A stretch of DNA of 64,000 bases from Mesostigma viride (GCA_009746045.1 RPFO01000175.1:2018898-2082897), one strand, 5' to 3'; shown: positions 32,516 to 44,276, counted from the first letter of the stretch. A program made the numbers and translations. Notes: generated from the letters alone by a model not told the origin.

Positions 32516-34575
32516 CGAACCACGAGAACGGACTGAGTTTGGGTATCTTTGTGCGCCTGAGAGTAACTAGCCAAATAACATTTTCTGGCCCACCCTTGGA
32601 ACCAAGCATGCTTTTATATCAAATAATGTTTGGGAAATTTGGTTGGTCGCATATCCATGCCCTACACCTGCTAAAAATAGCACCCCCCTCAGGGGGGTAC
32701 AGTGCAAATGGGGTTGGAGACATATATAATGCATTATCGACCATTTACACAAATCAGTTGGCCCTGGCCTTTTAAAGGCAGTTTATTATAATCATAGACA
32801 TGCCATCAATGCATTCAATACATGAAATGTCACAAAACTGTGAACGCTAGCTACAAAATGGCCAAAGCCAGCTGGCACCGTTATAACGGTGCCAGCTGGC
32901 AGGGGTATAAATGGTAGCATAACAACACAAAGCTTTATTCCAATTGGCATGAAACAACAAGGGATGCCCAAATGGGCATAATGCACCATACCCAGGTGAT
33001 AAAACAAGAGACCATGCCATATAACATATGCCAACATGCCACAAGGGGCCAAAATGGCACTAGCGCGCGCGCGCGGCATATATTGCGCATGACTAGCCAA
33101 GGGTGTAGCTAACTGTCAATTAGGCTACCTGGCTGTATGCCAAACTACGGATCGCGCCTCTGGGTGCGCAGATACTGCCTCCTACGAGGCCCTGTCAGCT
33201 GGGTGCCAGCTGCCAGCGTGCGGGTCGTGCGGCCATTGGCCTCAGCCCACACGCGGCCAGCCGGGCTGCGGGCTGACAGGGGCTGCATGGCACGCTGGCG
33301 GCGGGCGTCGTCGTCGAGGCCAGCCACTGGTCCAGCGTGGAACCTGAGATAAGCCAGCATATAAGACACAAGACCATGTTTTAAAATAGGTGAAAGGCTC
33401 ATTAATCAAGGCCTCAAGCGCGCGTCAAAGGGGTGGCAAGGAGCTGCATCACTAACGCACCCAATGAATGACAAAACACCTCCACGTTCTTTGCAACAAT
33501 AAAGAAAACAAAAGGAACAAGTTGGTAATGCTTCCATGCAAACAGGTATTGGGTATCTCCATGTTTGTCACATGCAATGGATGCAAAATAAGAAGGTGGG
33601 CGTTGGCCAGCAAAACAAGAAGCCATGCCTAAAACTGGTCAGAAAAGAACTTTTCTCGGGCTGTTTGAGCCAGGAAAAGCATTGGGTAATCACCTTTACC
33701 ATATTACTAACCAACACCAACCGTTATCACGCTATTTCCGTTGCAGCCTCAGCTAACAGCGACCAAACATGGTCCAAAATCTGCTTGACCTGATGGTATT
33801 CCACAACCATGACAAGCCGATGCGTAGAGGGAGCAAAACAACAAAATGACAATCAAAAGCCCTCGATTATAACCCTGATATTAGTTATAAACGATAACAC
33901 AACCATATACGGTTAACGGAACACGCTAGGAGGCTAGAACGTACCAGGTCGGAACAGCAGATTACCTTTCCTGCGGGAGCCAGCACGCCCGATTCATGGA
34001 CGTAGCCTCGAGCCTTTCCTGGCTGCCAGTTCTAGCAAATCTGGTTGGGAACAACGTCAAAGGTTTATCCATGCGCAAATACCTCGAAAATCTCCGCCTA
34101 GCAACATGCAGCACTCGCACTGTCACCGCCTGGCCGCTAACATGAATTGCTGCGCCGACCAGCACCCCGATGACCCATCTACGCATCTTCAAACGTTCCA
34201 TGGCTAGGGATAAAACCTTTTTAGAACTTAAAAAATCATGCCTACAAAATTTGAGTCCATTATGTCAAGCCATTTTCTCGTACCAGTCAGTTGTGTGCAC
34301 CGCCATAGCCGTGCGTGTCAATATTTTTCATGCACGTCGGTCCCGTTAGACCATGGTACCCCCCTAACTTTGCTCAAGCATATCTCCCTGGCCAGGTGTC
34401 CAAAGTACGGTCTGAATAGTGCCAGGCATAGCTTACGTCTAGATCTTTCGATCCCCCCAGGTTTGACCGTTAAATTATTATTGGCGCGGCGCCTGGTTCT
34501 GCCACAAACTCAGTCCGTTAGAGTGGCGCGAGTTCAACTGGCGCCACGAAAACGGACTCAGTACAGTTTAAGGGT
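32515..34575. mobile_element. ~2-kb insertion in gag of element A
   Basis: It separates two Gag halves that are contiguous in elements B and T. AACGGACTGAGTTTG near the left end recurs inverted at ~34510, and a further direct copy (~34548) forms a hairpin with it (34505-34572). There is an interior palindrome CCAGCTGGCACCG / CGGTGCCAGCTGG at 32868-32901 and a (GC)n run near 33065. No ORF encodes a transposase. Exact ends and TSD are uncertain. Confidence 0.6.
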
Positions 34576-35300
34576 TAGAGAACCATTTAGTCCCTCCTGA
34601 TGCAGATTGGCAGGATAGATTAGCCTTTGGTACCTTGCAGCAGGGTACTAAATCGTTTAAGGAGTATATGAAAGAATTTGATGCACAGATGGTACGCATT
34701 AGGGATTTGTCGGGCGCAGAAGTACGTGCTCGCTTCCTACAAGGCCTCAGTAGACCCTTATTACGTGAAGTCAAGCGCCAGTTCTCTGCCTACCGTTTTA
34801 CTGATCTGCCCCTCAAGCATGTGCGTCAGCATCTCTTACGAGTAGCAGATTTCTTCACCACTCCTTCTCTTCCTACCCGTTCCCGTATTAATAATATTAT
34901 CCTTACCCCTGAGGAGGAGAACTCCTATGTAGAAGAATTAGATATTTGCGTTACTGACCTTTCAGCTCTTGATGTCTCTCATATCACATGCTATCATTGT
35001 AAGGAAGTAGGTCATCTTAAACGTGAGTGCCCCAAGTTCCTTTCGGGTGCTCCCCCTCATCCCGACGCTCGCCCTCCTCGTACCCCTCAGCGTGCTCCCA
35101 TTCGTCCCAATCCAGGACGCATTCCCTCAGCTACCCCTAGTAGGCTGAATGCTGTGCAGACAGGACCCCCAGGGTTCCCCTATGATAATCAGGCTCCCGC
35201 ACCCTCTTCGATCCCTCGTGACCCTCCAGCAGTGGCTTTTTCGCCAGGGTCTTCTTCGGGGTTAGTTCCGATGGATTTGGGGGGGGAGGGGGAACAGTAG
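34576..35300 (+). pseudogene. Element A Gag, capsid C-terminal half and nucleocapsid
   Basis: Starts with LVPPDADWQDRLAFGTLQQG, aligned with YLPPDQDKLDREAFGAFKQG of element B, and runs through the Gag capsid C-lobe. It contains one CCHC knuckle, CYHCKEVGHLKREC, for binding genomic RNA. A Pro-rich tail follows, with the stop at 35300. Confidence 0.85.
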
Positions 35301-35426
35301 GCCTGTCAGCCGGGGGTAACCTGGACAGGTCCTTAGTTAGTACCCCAGATAATAATTTTTTGCCTGCCTGTTTTTATAACCTCTGTAGGAGCTGAATCAT
35401 CCCTACCACTACGTGTCCGTCCTCTT

Positions 35427-35807
35427 ATGTTTTTGAATGGTGGCTTAACCGTTCCCCATACTGTTGTAGACCCTTTCTTGCATGCTGATGAACTTTTGAA
35501 TGTCTCTGTGTTAGTGGATAGCGGTGCGGCTAGCTCCTTTGTGAGCGAGGCCCTAGTTAGGCGTTTAGGATTAGTCCCTATCCCTCACACCAAACCTGTC
35601 ACTGTTCATTATGCTGACGGTCGCACCAGTCATTCCCCGGGTACGGTGTCCCTTCCCCTGGTCATACAAGGACGTACTATCAACCTGACGGCCACTATAG
35701 GCCCTATCACTACCGCTGATGTATTACTAGGATTAGATTGGCACCAGGATAATAAGATTACTATTAATTATGATACCATGGTCATTTGGTTTCCAGATAG
35801 CTCTTGA
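35427..35807 (+). CDS. Element A aspartic protease
   Basis: Contains VSVLVDSGAASSFVSEALV (catalytic DSG) and TADVLLGLDWH, the ILGxDWL motif of retropepsins in Ty3/gypsy elements. It would cleave the polyprotein. The frame is lost at ~35805 and continues in another frame as WVPERHYRLENL, which in element B is continuous. Confidence 0.85.
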   Translation: MFLNGGLTVPHTVVDPFLHADELLNVSVLVDSGAASSFVSEALVRRLGLVPIPHTKPVTVHYADGRTSHSPGTVSLPLVIQGRTINLTATIGPITTADVLLGLDWHQDNKITINYDTMVIWFPDSS

Positions 35808-36290
35808 CTGGGTACCGGAACGTCATTATAGATTAGAAAATTTATCCTTGGTAGATATTACTCCTCCTACACCTGTTGATCCTCCTGTAAGACCTATACC
35901 TGAAGTATTAATGTCCAATGATGAATTGCGATCTGAACTAAAGGAATATGGATAACTATTATGTATGTTCCTGCAGTTAGAAGTACAGGAGATACCTATC
36001 ACTAATAATAGTGTGGATATAGATGTAAACACAGTGGATACAATAGGAGTGGGATTTACTGAAAATGAAATAGTAAGATACATGGCTGTGATAGATTCCT
36101 CAAAAGTTTTTGAAGAAAAGACTCCTTCTTATCCTCCTCCTCGTTCTGTTTTACACCGTGTAGTTATCAAGGACGGTGCAGTTCCTACGCACTCTCCGAT
36201 GTATAGAATGGGCCCTACCGAATTAAAGGAACTAAAACAGATTTTTAGTGTCACCATTAGAAGCAGGATTGATAGAGCCTAGTAACTCCC
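35808..36290 (+). pseudogene. Element A protease-RT linker and RT start, frameshifted
   Basis: Linker to a stop at ~35955, then VFEEKTPSYPPPRSVLHRV and YRMGPTELKELKQI, equivalent to VFEEKTPTFPPARPVLHRI and FRMGPVELAELKKI of element B. Another shift at ~36245 and a gap precede the RT core. Confidence 0.8.
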
Positions 36291-37601
36291 CCCTACTCAG
36301 CTGGTGTCCTGTTAGTTCCTAAGCCAAATGGCAAGTTTCGCCTAGTTACTGATTGTAGGAAGTTAAATGACATTACTGTGAAGTCTAAATACCCTCTACT
36401 TCGTATTGATGATATATTTAATAAGGTTAAAGGTTCCACTTGTTTCACGGTACTGGATTGTGCGGATGGTTTTTGGCAACTGCGTATAGCTCCTGAGGAT
36501 TGCCATAAAACCGCCTTTGCTACCCCTTTTGGTCATTACCAGTTTAGAGTAGCGGCTATGGGACTCTGTAACTCTCCTGCCTCTTTTCAAATGTTAATGA
36601 ATGAAGTGCTTAGACCTGTTATGGGGAATTCTCACCTTCCTCAAGTGTCATCTGATTTAAAGGATCCTTCCTTCTCCTCTGTTTCTTTATCTGAGCATGA
36701 CCGTTCTTGTGCTCAAGCTTACTTAGATGATATCCTTATTTACTCTCCTGATTTTGAAACGCACCTACGTGACTTAAAGAAAGTATTAGAGATAATGGCT
36801 GAAAATTCCTTGTGGGCTCGCCGTGCTAAAGTTCGTTCTGGTAGGAGTGTACCATTTTTAGGACACGTTTTGTCAGATGCCGGGGTCGCTACCGACCCGG
36901 ATAAAACTAAGTCAATTCAGGAATGGCCTACCCCTACCGACGTTAAAGGTGTACGTAGTTTTCTAGGGATTGCCTCTTACTATAGGCGTTTTATCCCGCG
37001 TTTCGCAACTATAGCAGCCCCTATTAATCATTTATTAAAGAAGGACATCCCCTTTGTCTGGAGTAGTGAATGTCAGTCGGCCTTTCAGTGTTTAAAATCC
37101 CTACTCCTCTCCCCTCCCGTCCTCATCCTACCGGATACTACTAAACCCTTTGTGGTAGCTACAGACGCTAGTAAGGTAGCTATAGGGGGCGTCCTTCTCC
37201 AGGATCAGGGTCAGGGCTTACAGCCAATCGAGTACATCTCTAGGACAATGCTCCCTGCGGAGCGTAACTATCCCGTACACCAGCAGGAACTCTTAGCGGT
37301 GGTGTATTGTTGCCACGCGTGGCAGCACTTTCTTAAAGGTGCTCAATTTGATGTCTGCCTGAATGAACCCTGTGAAATAGATCCTTATAGATTAGTTATC
37401 CAAACGGATCACCGTCCCCTTACCCATCTTCTCTCCCAACCCAACCTTACCCCTCGTCAAGCGCGCTGGATGGAGTTTTTAGCACAGTTTTCCCTTCAGT
37501 ATGTTAAGGGTGTAGATAACATAGTACCAGATGCACTCTCCCGTCGCGCAGATTACTCCTTTTTCGAGGACCTGGATCAGATGTTCTCAATACTACTCTA
37601 G
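36290..37601 (+). CDS. Element A reverse transcriptase and RNase H
   Basis: The open frame begins at or before 36378 and runs to 37601; residues AGVLLVPKPNGKFRL lie just upstream in a neighbouring frame. The RT shows LDCADGFWQLRI, FATPFGHYQFRVAAMGLCNSPA and the catalytic AYLDDILIYS. Connection motifs include FLGHVLSDAG and SYYRRFIPRFA. RNase H shows VVATDASKVAIGGVL, PVHQQELLAVVYC and IQTDHRPLTHLL, so all four acidic residues are covered. It ends with VPDALSRRADYSFFEDLD. Confidence 0.92.
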
Positions 37602-37657
37602 TTCCTACTACTATGGGTGTAACCCCTTATGGCGAACTACCTGATGATGAATCCTAT

Positions 37658-38332
37658 TGTAACGAACCCAGATTTACACGTAAACCTGAGCTACGTCGCG
37701 AAAGATCAACTGTGCCGGTAATAGGAAGAATCAAGGTGGCCTAATGCAGATTGCGCTTCACGACTGGGGTCGTGAGATATCTGGCACCGCGACTTGATGC
37801 CAAGCTAATTAATACGCACTTATAATGGCTAGCAAGACCAATTACAAATGGATAAGTGCCCCAGGTTCAGACAGGTGATAACACACTCATTTCATTCCGA
37901 ACCAAGAGGACGAGACTCTCGTCCTCGGACCAATTTCACCTAGGTCTGCCACCAAGCTGGCAAGTGGCGCCGACATGGCGCCGACCTTCCAGAGAATTAC
38001 GAAGCATGCAGTCCACACAAGATCCTCGGGTCGACATCGACCCTCGCCAGGCTACAGAATCCACGCATGAGTACAATATCTCAACCAGCTATAAAGTACG
38101 CAGCGCGGCGCGACTGCACCGGCCCCTAGAAGATCGCATACATCAACCTAGGCCCAAAATAACTGGTCCGAATCACACAAACTATCATAATTCCATACAA
38201 AAGTCCTGACCAAGGGACAATTCCCAAATTAAGTCCCGAAATGAGTCCCAAAGTCCTACGGACTATGACAACAAGCCAAAACACATAATTTATTCCATTG
38301 TTGCGCCCGTTCCAAGGGTCGGGTTCGCAACA
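37658..38332 (-). repeat. Element T 3' LTR
   Basis: 675 bp with ends TGTAACGAACCC and GGGTTCGCAACA as read on the plus strand. A 117-codon ORF is identical in both LTRs but has no domain. Confidence 0.95.
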
Positions 38333-39955
38333 CTCCTCCCCCTCCCCGGGGGACGGTATGTAGTCCCTACCGTCATGCAGGTAAGGACCAACAACGAAAG
38401 GGAGAAAGCACACAACAAACATACTACTAACCACGCAGGGTTACTCTCCTTGCAACGCAGGGCAAAATCAGATTGACCATTGGGGTACTATGTCCCAGCC
38501 CTTGTTCTCCAACGGGCCAGTAAAACCAATTCCCCCAAAACTCGCCACACAAGGACAAGTCTTGACGTAGTCAACGTATCTCCCTACTATAGGCCGAAGG
38601 GAGGAAACCAGATCCTATCACGTGAGGGCTTTCGGGTTTTGACCACAGAAACTTCTCCGCGTGGGTTAACAGTCGCCTGAATGAACAACTCGTTTGACTT
38701 TTTCGCCATGGCGGGGCTTCCATGACTAGAGACTGCTCCAGACGGCGGGGATATTCCCAGTACTGACGGTACAGGGCATCCATTGGCATTATAGGTGTGG
38801 GGCGCTCCACCTTGCCTGCTGGCTGTCTTCCCACCACGAAGTCATTCCTATAGTGTCCACCTTCCGACTCCCACGTTTGTCCTATCTACCGGGACCTTAC
38901 ACCAAGAACCAGGTCCAGGTTGGCCTAAGGCCGGCTACCTACCCCAGGTCAAGCATGACATTTCACGGTCGACTCAAGCAACATAATACCGTGCCCTCAT
39001 CACATGAGGCACCACTGGAAACTGGAATTAACAAATCACAGGGCAATGTGACTGGAAACTCCGGATCTCTGGACTGGAACAACAGGAACATGAACCCCCA
39101 TAATCCTTCCTGGAATCTCCCCCACTTCCCACAAATCCATCAATCTCCCTCTCACCGCTGCCCTCCCTGGCGACCGCGCTAGTGCAGGGCTGCGGCAGCA
39201 TATAAAATTCCGCCAATGCTTATCACAACTGGGATAGTAATACGCGCGTGGCGGACACGTTGCGCGCGACCATGCACAGCTAGCTAGTGGCGCGGGCACG
39301 CAATAACTGGGGTTCGCAACAGTGGTCCGCGGGGCGCGCACGTGCCATCATGTGACAGCGTTGTAAACGCCACAGCCGAGCAAAGGCAAAAATATGGATC
39401 ACCGCAGTCGTCATCAACGACTACGGGAGGTGCTCGCGTGCAGAACTGACCAATGCAGTCGATGCAGGGAGGACCACCAAGCTGAATCACGTCTTGCCTG
39501 TGCGGAGATGCGCGCGCAAGCGCTGAACTCGCCATCCCGTCTGCAAGACCCCTGATGTCGAGTCAACCACAGCGGAAGGCCACCTCCAGGTAAGGCAGAA
39601 GGCGGGGAGACCTCTGGGGCCTGCCCGTCGTTCCTATCTACGTTATTGGCCTCTGGGGCCGACGCGTCTGCATCTGGTGCAGGCGTCTGTTCTACCTGGT
39701 TGACTAACTCTACTCCTCCCTTCCCCCTCGTCCGAAGATGTCGTCCGGGAAACGTATGAGCGAGAGGCACCAATGGCCCGCAGCTAGTTTGGTAGAATGA
39801 CACAGGCACCAATACTCGCTGCGACCATCACGTCTCCCGGGGGAAGTGACCGTGTATACGTCGGCCTCCTCCGCCTCCTCTTGCTGGTCACGTGCCTGGT
39901 ATAGGTACTCCGCCACGACCACAGGAGGGCCGAGAGGTTCCAGCGCACTGAGGGA
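38333..39955 (-). other. Element T, region between Gag and 3' LTR
   Basis: About 1.6 kb where pol would be expected. ORFs are short (up to 132 codons, Pro/Ala-rich) and show no RT, RNase H or integrase motif. The purine tract abuts 38333. Confidence 0.6.
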
Positions 39956-41520
39956 TCAAACCCGAGTGTGGGATCCCTCCCCTTCCCCAGGGGACCGCGC
40001 GTCCGCGCGCTGGTCGTCGTCATCCGGGGGGCCTTGCTGGAACTTGTGGGCCCACGCTGGAACACGTGTGCGCGTCTTGAGTCGCGGGCAGTCCTTCTTG
40101 AGGTGTCCGATCTCGTTGCACCTGAAGCAGCGGGCCTTGGACACGTCGATGGTGTGTAGCTGTGTGGCGGGCACCTCATCGTCCTCGGATTCCTCCTCCC
40201 GGACGGGTTCAACTTCCCGTGGGCTGGCTGAGCCCTGGTGCGTGATGATGTCGGCCACTTGGAGAAGGTACTGCTGGACGGCGTGGATGTCAAGATTCGC
40301 CCAGGGCACCTCCGCGTAGTGCGTCTTAACCTCGTCCAGGAGGTCAGGGTGAATTGCCTCCAGAAACCGAATCTTGTACTCGGTCCACGTCAGGTCGCCG
40401 GTCAGCCGCGCCGCAAAGGAGTCAAAGGTGGTGAGGAACTCCGCCAAGTCAGTGTTGCCTTGACGTAGGCGGCCGAACTCAAACCGCTCGTCAGTCGATA
40501 GCCGGGAGGGATGAGCTTGCGCCGGATGCGCTCAAGCAGTTCCTCAACCGTCTGCGGGTATGACTGAGCCGCCACACTCTCGACGTTAAGCATCCCGACT
40601 ACTGATGGGTCCATGCACTTCACCACCACGTACGGGATCAGCACCTTGGTAGCCAGCTGCCACTCGTTGTGTTCACACCATACTGTGTACAGCTGCTGCC
40701 ACATACGAGCCCACTCGTCGATCTCGCGGGGACTCATGCCCGCGTGGAGCTTGGGCACCGCCTTGAAATCTGGCAGGGGCGGGGCCTTGACCGGCGCTCC
40801 CAGGGGCCCGCCCGTCTCGCAGTACGCGGGACTGGAAAAGGTGGGGGCTGTTGGCGCCTCGCCCACGCTTCATAATGGGACGGTCCATGGGAGGGGGCAT
40901 ACGGGGCAGACTCGCGCCGGGATACAAGAGCGTCCGCGCCGCGCCAAGCTGGATAGTCGCCAGTCCCACGTCGGGGCGCGTAGGCGTCAGATGGCCGCCG
41001 AAAGGCAAAGCGGTCCGACTCACGCCGCACGCGGACCGACGTGGGATGCTCGTAGCCAGGGTCGTCCAAGGGCAGCCGACTGAAGTTGACATTCGTGGGC
41101 GCGCTCCTGGCGGGTGTGTATGGTGGTACGGTGGGGAATGGGCTAGGAGGAGCGTGTCCATCGTCCCATGGGTCGCCATGGACGTAGGCCGACGATCCTG
41201 GCGCTCTAGGCGGGGACCTGGACTCTCGCTCGTAAGACCCGAAGGATACCCAACGAGGGACCCGCCCGGGCTCCGGCCTCGACCCCCCCCGTCCACGCCC
41301 GGCCCATGCATGGGTCAGACGCGTGCTCCCGCGCGCGTACGTCGCCGGGTAGTACCGATCCATGCGAGCAGCAAGCGGGGGTACGAACGGAGAGCTGGCT
41401 GTTGAGCTACCTGCGTCCTCTACATCCTCCTCCTCGATCCTGCGCGTCTTCCACGGAAGGGGGTCGCTGCGAAGGAGGTACCCTGTCCCAATTGCCCATA
41501 TGCTGGGTCAATAGCGGTCG

Positions 41521-42260
41521 GATCTTACCCTCATGGGCCTGGTAGGTGAGGTAGAACTGCGTGGGTGCCACCGCCTTCCCCACTCACGGGACAAGGCGGC
41601 TCCCCCACCAGTCCTACTCACCTTCTCCTCCCCTGAGGATAAGCAGCGGTTCCTCTCTCGTCGCAAGCGGTTGCACGACCTCACCTGGACGCTGGATGAC
41701 GACCTCACCCCCGCTCAGCAACAGCAGCGACGCGACCTGTGGCCGGAATACCTCCGCCATAAGCAGGACCCCCAGAAGCCCAAGGTGTACTGGAGGGGCG
41801 GGGACCTGATGATCAACCACAAGATGTGGACGCCCCCAGCGGGCTAGAATAGCAATAGCCCTAGCTTGTAACCATTGGCGTCACTGCCGCTAAGGCAGCC
41901 ATGCCTAGAATGTTGCCTAGCTGTGCCAACACCCCTAGTCACGTGCCGCCAACGCACGGTACACAACCAGCCATAGCCTAGTCCTAGTACAGCCATGCTA
42001 CGCCCTGGCTATGTTCAGATTACTTGCCCACGCTCCTTGCTATGATACGCTCACATGGGTCTTATTGCACCCACAGTTTGCCGGATCGTTAGCCTGTCCT
42101 TTTAGCTAGCCGCGCCCGATTGCAGCTGTGGCATGCCTTTGGCATGAAGGAGACTGGGGGTCTCTGCCCTTTCTCCTGTAGTGCACACACAGGGATTAAA
42201 AGCACTTCGGTGCTCCGTGACTCCCCAACGGGAGCACGAGTTTAATTAATTAATTAATTA
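41521..42260 (+). mobile_element. Short LINE derivative with ORF1, 3' hairpin and (TTAA)n tail
   Basis: Flanked by direct repeats AATAGCGGTCG at 41510-41520 and before CGGCTG at 42260-42270. Its 740 bp contain an ORF1-like frame (41533-41847) and ~400 bp of non-coding 3' sequence. It ends in GTGCTCC...GGAGCAC (7-bp stem), CTCCCCAACGGGAG, and a run of AATT units. There is no ORF2. The 3' part recurs at 19002-19290. This fits a non-autonomous element mobilised by a LINE that recognises the 3' hairpin and tail. Confidence 0.8.
41533..41847 (+). CDS. LINE ORF1-like protein of the short derivative
   Basis: 104 codons from ATG 41533. The segment VLLTFSSPEDKQRFLSRRKRL...DLTPAQQQQRRDLWPEY...VYWRGGDLMINH resembles VLVEFHRKEDKLQVQKARRNL...YYTPEQLEARAAALNRPEV...VRINGQDL at 63140-63628. 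That is the pattern of the LINE ORF1 C-terminal domain: a V..F-type strand, a D.T region, and a final R..G..L strand. It probably binds RNA. It may be truncated at its N-terminus. Confidence 0.6.
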   Translation: MGLVGEVELRGCHRLPHSRDKAAPPPVLLTFSSPEDKQRFLSRRKRLHDLTWTLDDDLTPAQQQQRRDLWPEYLRHKQDPQKPKVYWRGGDLMINHKMWTPPAG

Positions 42261-42360
42261 ATAGCGGTCGCGGCTGCTGCTGCGTCTGCTGTCGCTGTCG
42301 CTGCTGCTGCTGCTGCTGCGTTTGTCGCGACGGCGGAGACTGCAGAGACTGAGGCTGTCG

Positions 42361-42500
42361 CTGCGGCGACTGCTGAGACCATTGCTGCCGCTGCGGCGAC
42401 GGCTGAGGCACATGCTGTCGCTGCGGCGACTGCTGAGGCACATGCTGTCGCTGCGGCGACTGCTGAGGCTGATGCTGTCGCTGCGGCGACTGCTGTTGCT
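42361..42500. repeat. 30-bp coding minisatellite in element T Gag
   Basis: About five copies of a 30-bp unit starting CTGCGGCGACTGCTGAGGCA. Being a multiple of three, it keeps the Gag frame and yields a ten-residue Gln/Pro/Arg repeat. Confidence 0.88.
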
Positions 42501-42793
42501 GATCAAACCCTAGGGCAGCTTGTTCTATCTGCGACTCCAGAATAGTCTGCCGTTGTGCGGTAACCCTAGCGGCTGCATCGGATCTCCGGGAGCCTCTGGA
42601 AGTGCTAGATCTTCTGGAACCCTGACTGGACGTGCTGGATCTTCTGGAACCCCGACTGGACGCGCTAGCCGCGTCTTCTTTCTCTCTATTGTCCTCTGGG
42701 GACTGTGCAGTACCTGTACCTCGCCTCCTATGCCTCCGGGGCATTTAGGCCGTTGTACCTTACCCACACCGTAAACTGCAAGCAACACCTCCC

Positions 42794-42796
<3 letters not shown>

Positions 42797-42838
<42 letters not shown>
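42797..42838. repeat. (GA)n microsatellite
   Basis: About 21 uninterrupted GA units just upstream (minus strand) of the element T Gag start. Confidence 0.95.
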
Positions 42839-42839
<1 letters not shown>

Positions 42840-42960
42840 ATCAAGTTTCGTTTAAGTGGCCAGCCGGAGCGGCTGCTTAGGTTTTAGCGGACAAGTGTTC
42901 GAAGCGCGTCATTGGTGAATTACTTGGGAACTTGGGTTTCCCCGCGAAACTCCAACCGCA

Positions 42961-43455
42961 CGTTCAGATTTCCAAATCTCAAGTAAAGTTCGGCGCAACT
43001 TTCTGAACGGGGGCAGTTGACGAGCAGCATTCCTCCGGACGAATGAATTGCGTTCCATACTTGCGCAAAATTTTGAAAGGTAGCTTGCGTGCAGCCCTAC
43101 TAAAATTTGCGCGGACGTTCAGATTTCCAAATCTCGGGTAAATTTCGGCGGAACTTTCTGAACGGGGGTAGTTGGCGGGCAGCGTTCCTCCAGACGAATG
43201 AAATGCGTTCCATACTAGCGCAAAATTTTGAAAGGTAGCTTGCGTGCAGCCCTACTAAAATTTGCGCGAAGTGTGGGACTGAAAATTCGTAACGGAAACG
43301 TTTTGGTAGTTGCCGTCACTTCCTTTTGTGCAAACGTGTGGGAGTGAAAATTCGTAACGGAAACTTTTTGGTAGTTGCCGTCACTTCATTTTGCGCGAGT
43401 GTTGGGCTGAAAATTCGTAACGGAAACTTTTTGGTAGTTGGCGTCACTTCCTTTG
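42961..43455. repeat. Two tandem repeat families in element T leader
   Basis: A 155-bp unit occurs twice (42961-43115 and 43116-43270; begins CGTTCAGATTTCCAAATCTC). It is followed by about three copies of a ~63-bp unit (GAAAATTCGTAACGGAAAC...GTAGTTGCCGTCACTTC, ~43275-43455). Non-coding; could be LTR-element leader amplification. Confidence 0.85.
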
Positions 43456-43664
43456 GTTCGACTGAAAATTCGCTGAAATTCGCTGAATTCGTACCGTAGC
43501 CTAATTTTTAGTACCTCGAAGTGACGGGGCACCTAAAAATTTGCCCACAAGTACACTTGGCAGCGCGCTCACTGGGAAAAATTGTACAGCCGCTCCGGCG
43601 GGCCACTTGAACGAATTGTAATGAGAGAGAGAGAGAGATGACAACCGCGTAATGTATATATATA

Positions 43665-44261
43665 TTAAAAATATAATTACTTACAGCAGAGTGAAATCAC
43701 TCAAACCAAAGCAAACGCCCAGCTATAAACCTATATACAGAGCCATGTCAAAGCTCTATACTACGATAAGACCAATGGAAACGCCTAACGGGAGGAACCT
43801 AATAGCCCTGCTGCACCGCAAAATCAGCCCGCGTACGGCGGAGCATGATGTCAGCCATGGCCCGAGTCAGCGCCACCGACAAGCGCTGACGCCAATATGA
43901 CGTCCAGGTCCGCGCCGACCATGGGGCCCGCTGGCCCTCCAGGTCCAGCCGGTCCTCCCGGAGCCGGCAACACTCCTTGAAGAAGGCGGAGGTCAGGGGC
44001 CCCATGGCCCCAAACTCCTCCAGGACAAAGGGCACCACACGATGGTGCCCGACGTCGCCGTAGGCCAGGAGCTTGGCCCGCTCCGCCCGGTCCGCCGTGT
44101 AACCTGCCGTGAGGGAGGCCCCAGCCACGTGGCTAAGAGCCAAGGGCCGCGCCACCGAAACGTCAATAAGCAGATGCCGGCCACCCCCCTCAAAGTCCAG
44201 CACCACGATGTCAGGCCGGTGGTTGGGGGAATAGAAGGCAGCCCCATCCGCATCCTCGGAT
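43665..44261 (-). mobile_element. 5'-truncated LINE end (F) in element T
   Basis: Exact 15-bp duplications TAATGTATATATATA at 43650-43664 and 44262-44276 bracket 597 bp. On the minus strand it contains the last ~154 codons of a LINE ORF, a ~130-nt 3' UTR, and the end CTGCTGTAAGTAATTATATTTTTAA (plus-strand start of the body). A tiny copy of the same 3' end sits in the integrase of element A at ~57753. Confidence 0.85.
43799..44261 (-). pseudogene. LINE C-terminal domain, restriction-like endonuclease type
   Basis: Truncated at the insertion edge. It shows FYSPNHRPDIVVLDF...LLIDVSVARPLA...ERAKLLAYGD...VPFVLEEFGAMG. The RPD...IDV...K pattern is that of the PD-(D/E)XK-like domain at the C-terminus of R2/NeSL-type LINEs or related host-copied modules. 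The RT is absent because of the 5' truncation. Confidence 0.55.
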
Positions 44262-44276
44262 TAATGTATATATATA

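Larger units (their letters stand above)
39956..42744 (-). pseudogene. Element T Gag, interrupted and frameshifted
   Basis: The N-terminal part (42744-42261) starts MPRRHRRRGTG, is Ser/Arg-rich, and then carries a decapeptide repeat SPQRQHVPQQ. A LINE derivative (41521-42260) sits in the frame. Beyond it the reading resumes, shifts near 41430, and runs through an Arg/Pro-rich region to ~40734. The capsid part (40866-40490) contains LPDFKAVPKLHAGMSPREID and ESVAAQSYPQTVEELLERI. After a shift near 40490 the rest (FEFGRLRQGN... to 39956) ends with the knuckle CFRCNEIGHLKKDC. Confidence 0.8.

Noticed and set aside
32515-32570. End of the element A Gag ORF (residues PRERTEFGYL) as a true Gag segment
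   Set aside because: The underlying bases are the terminal repeat of the inserted element, which recurs inverted at ~34510; resemblance to the EFG motif of Gag is coincidental.
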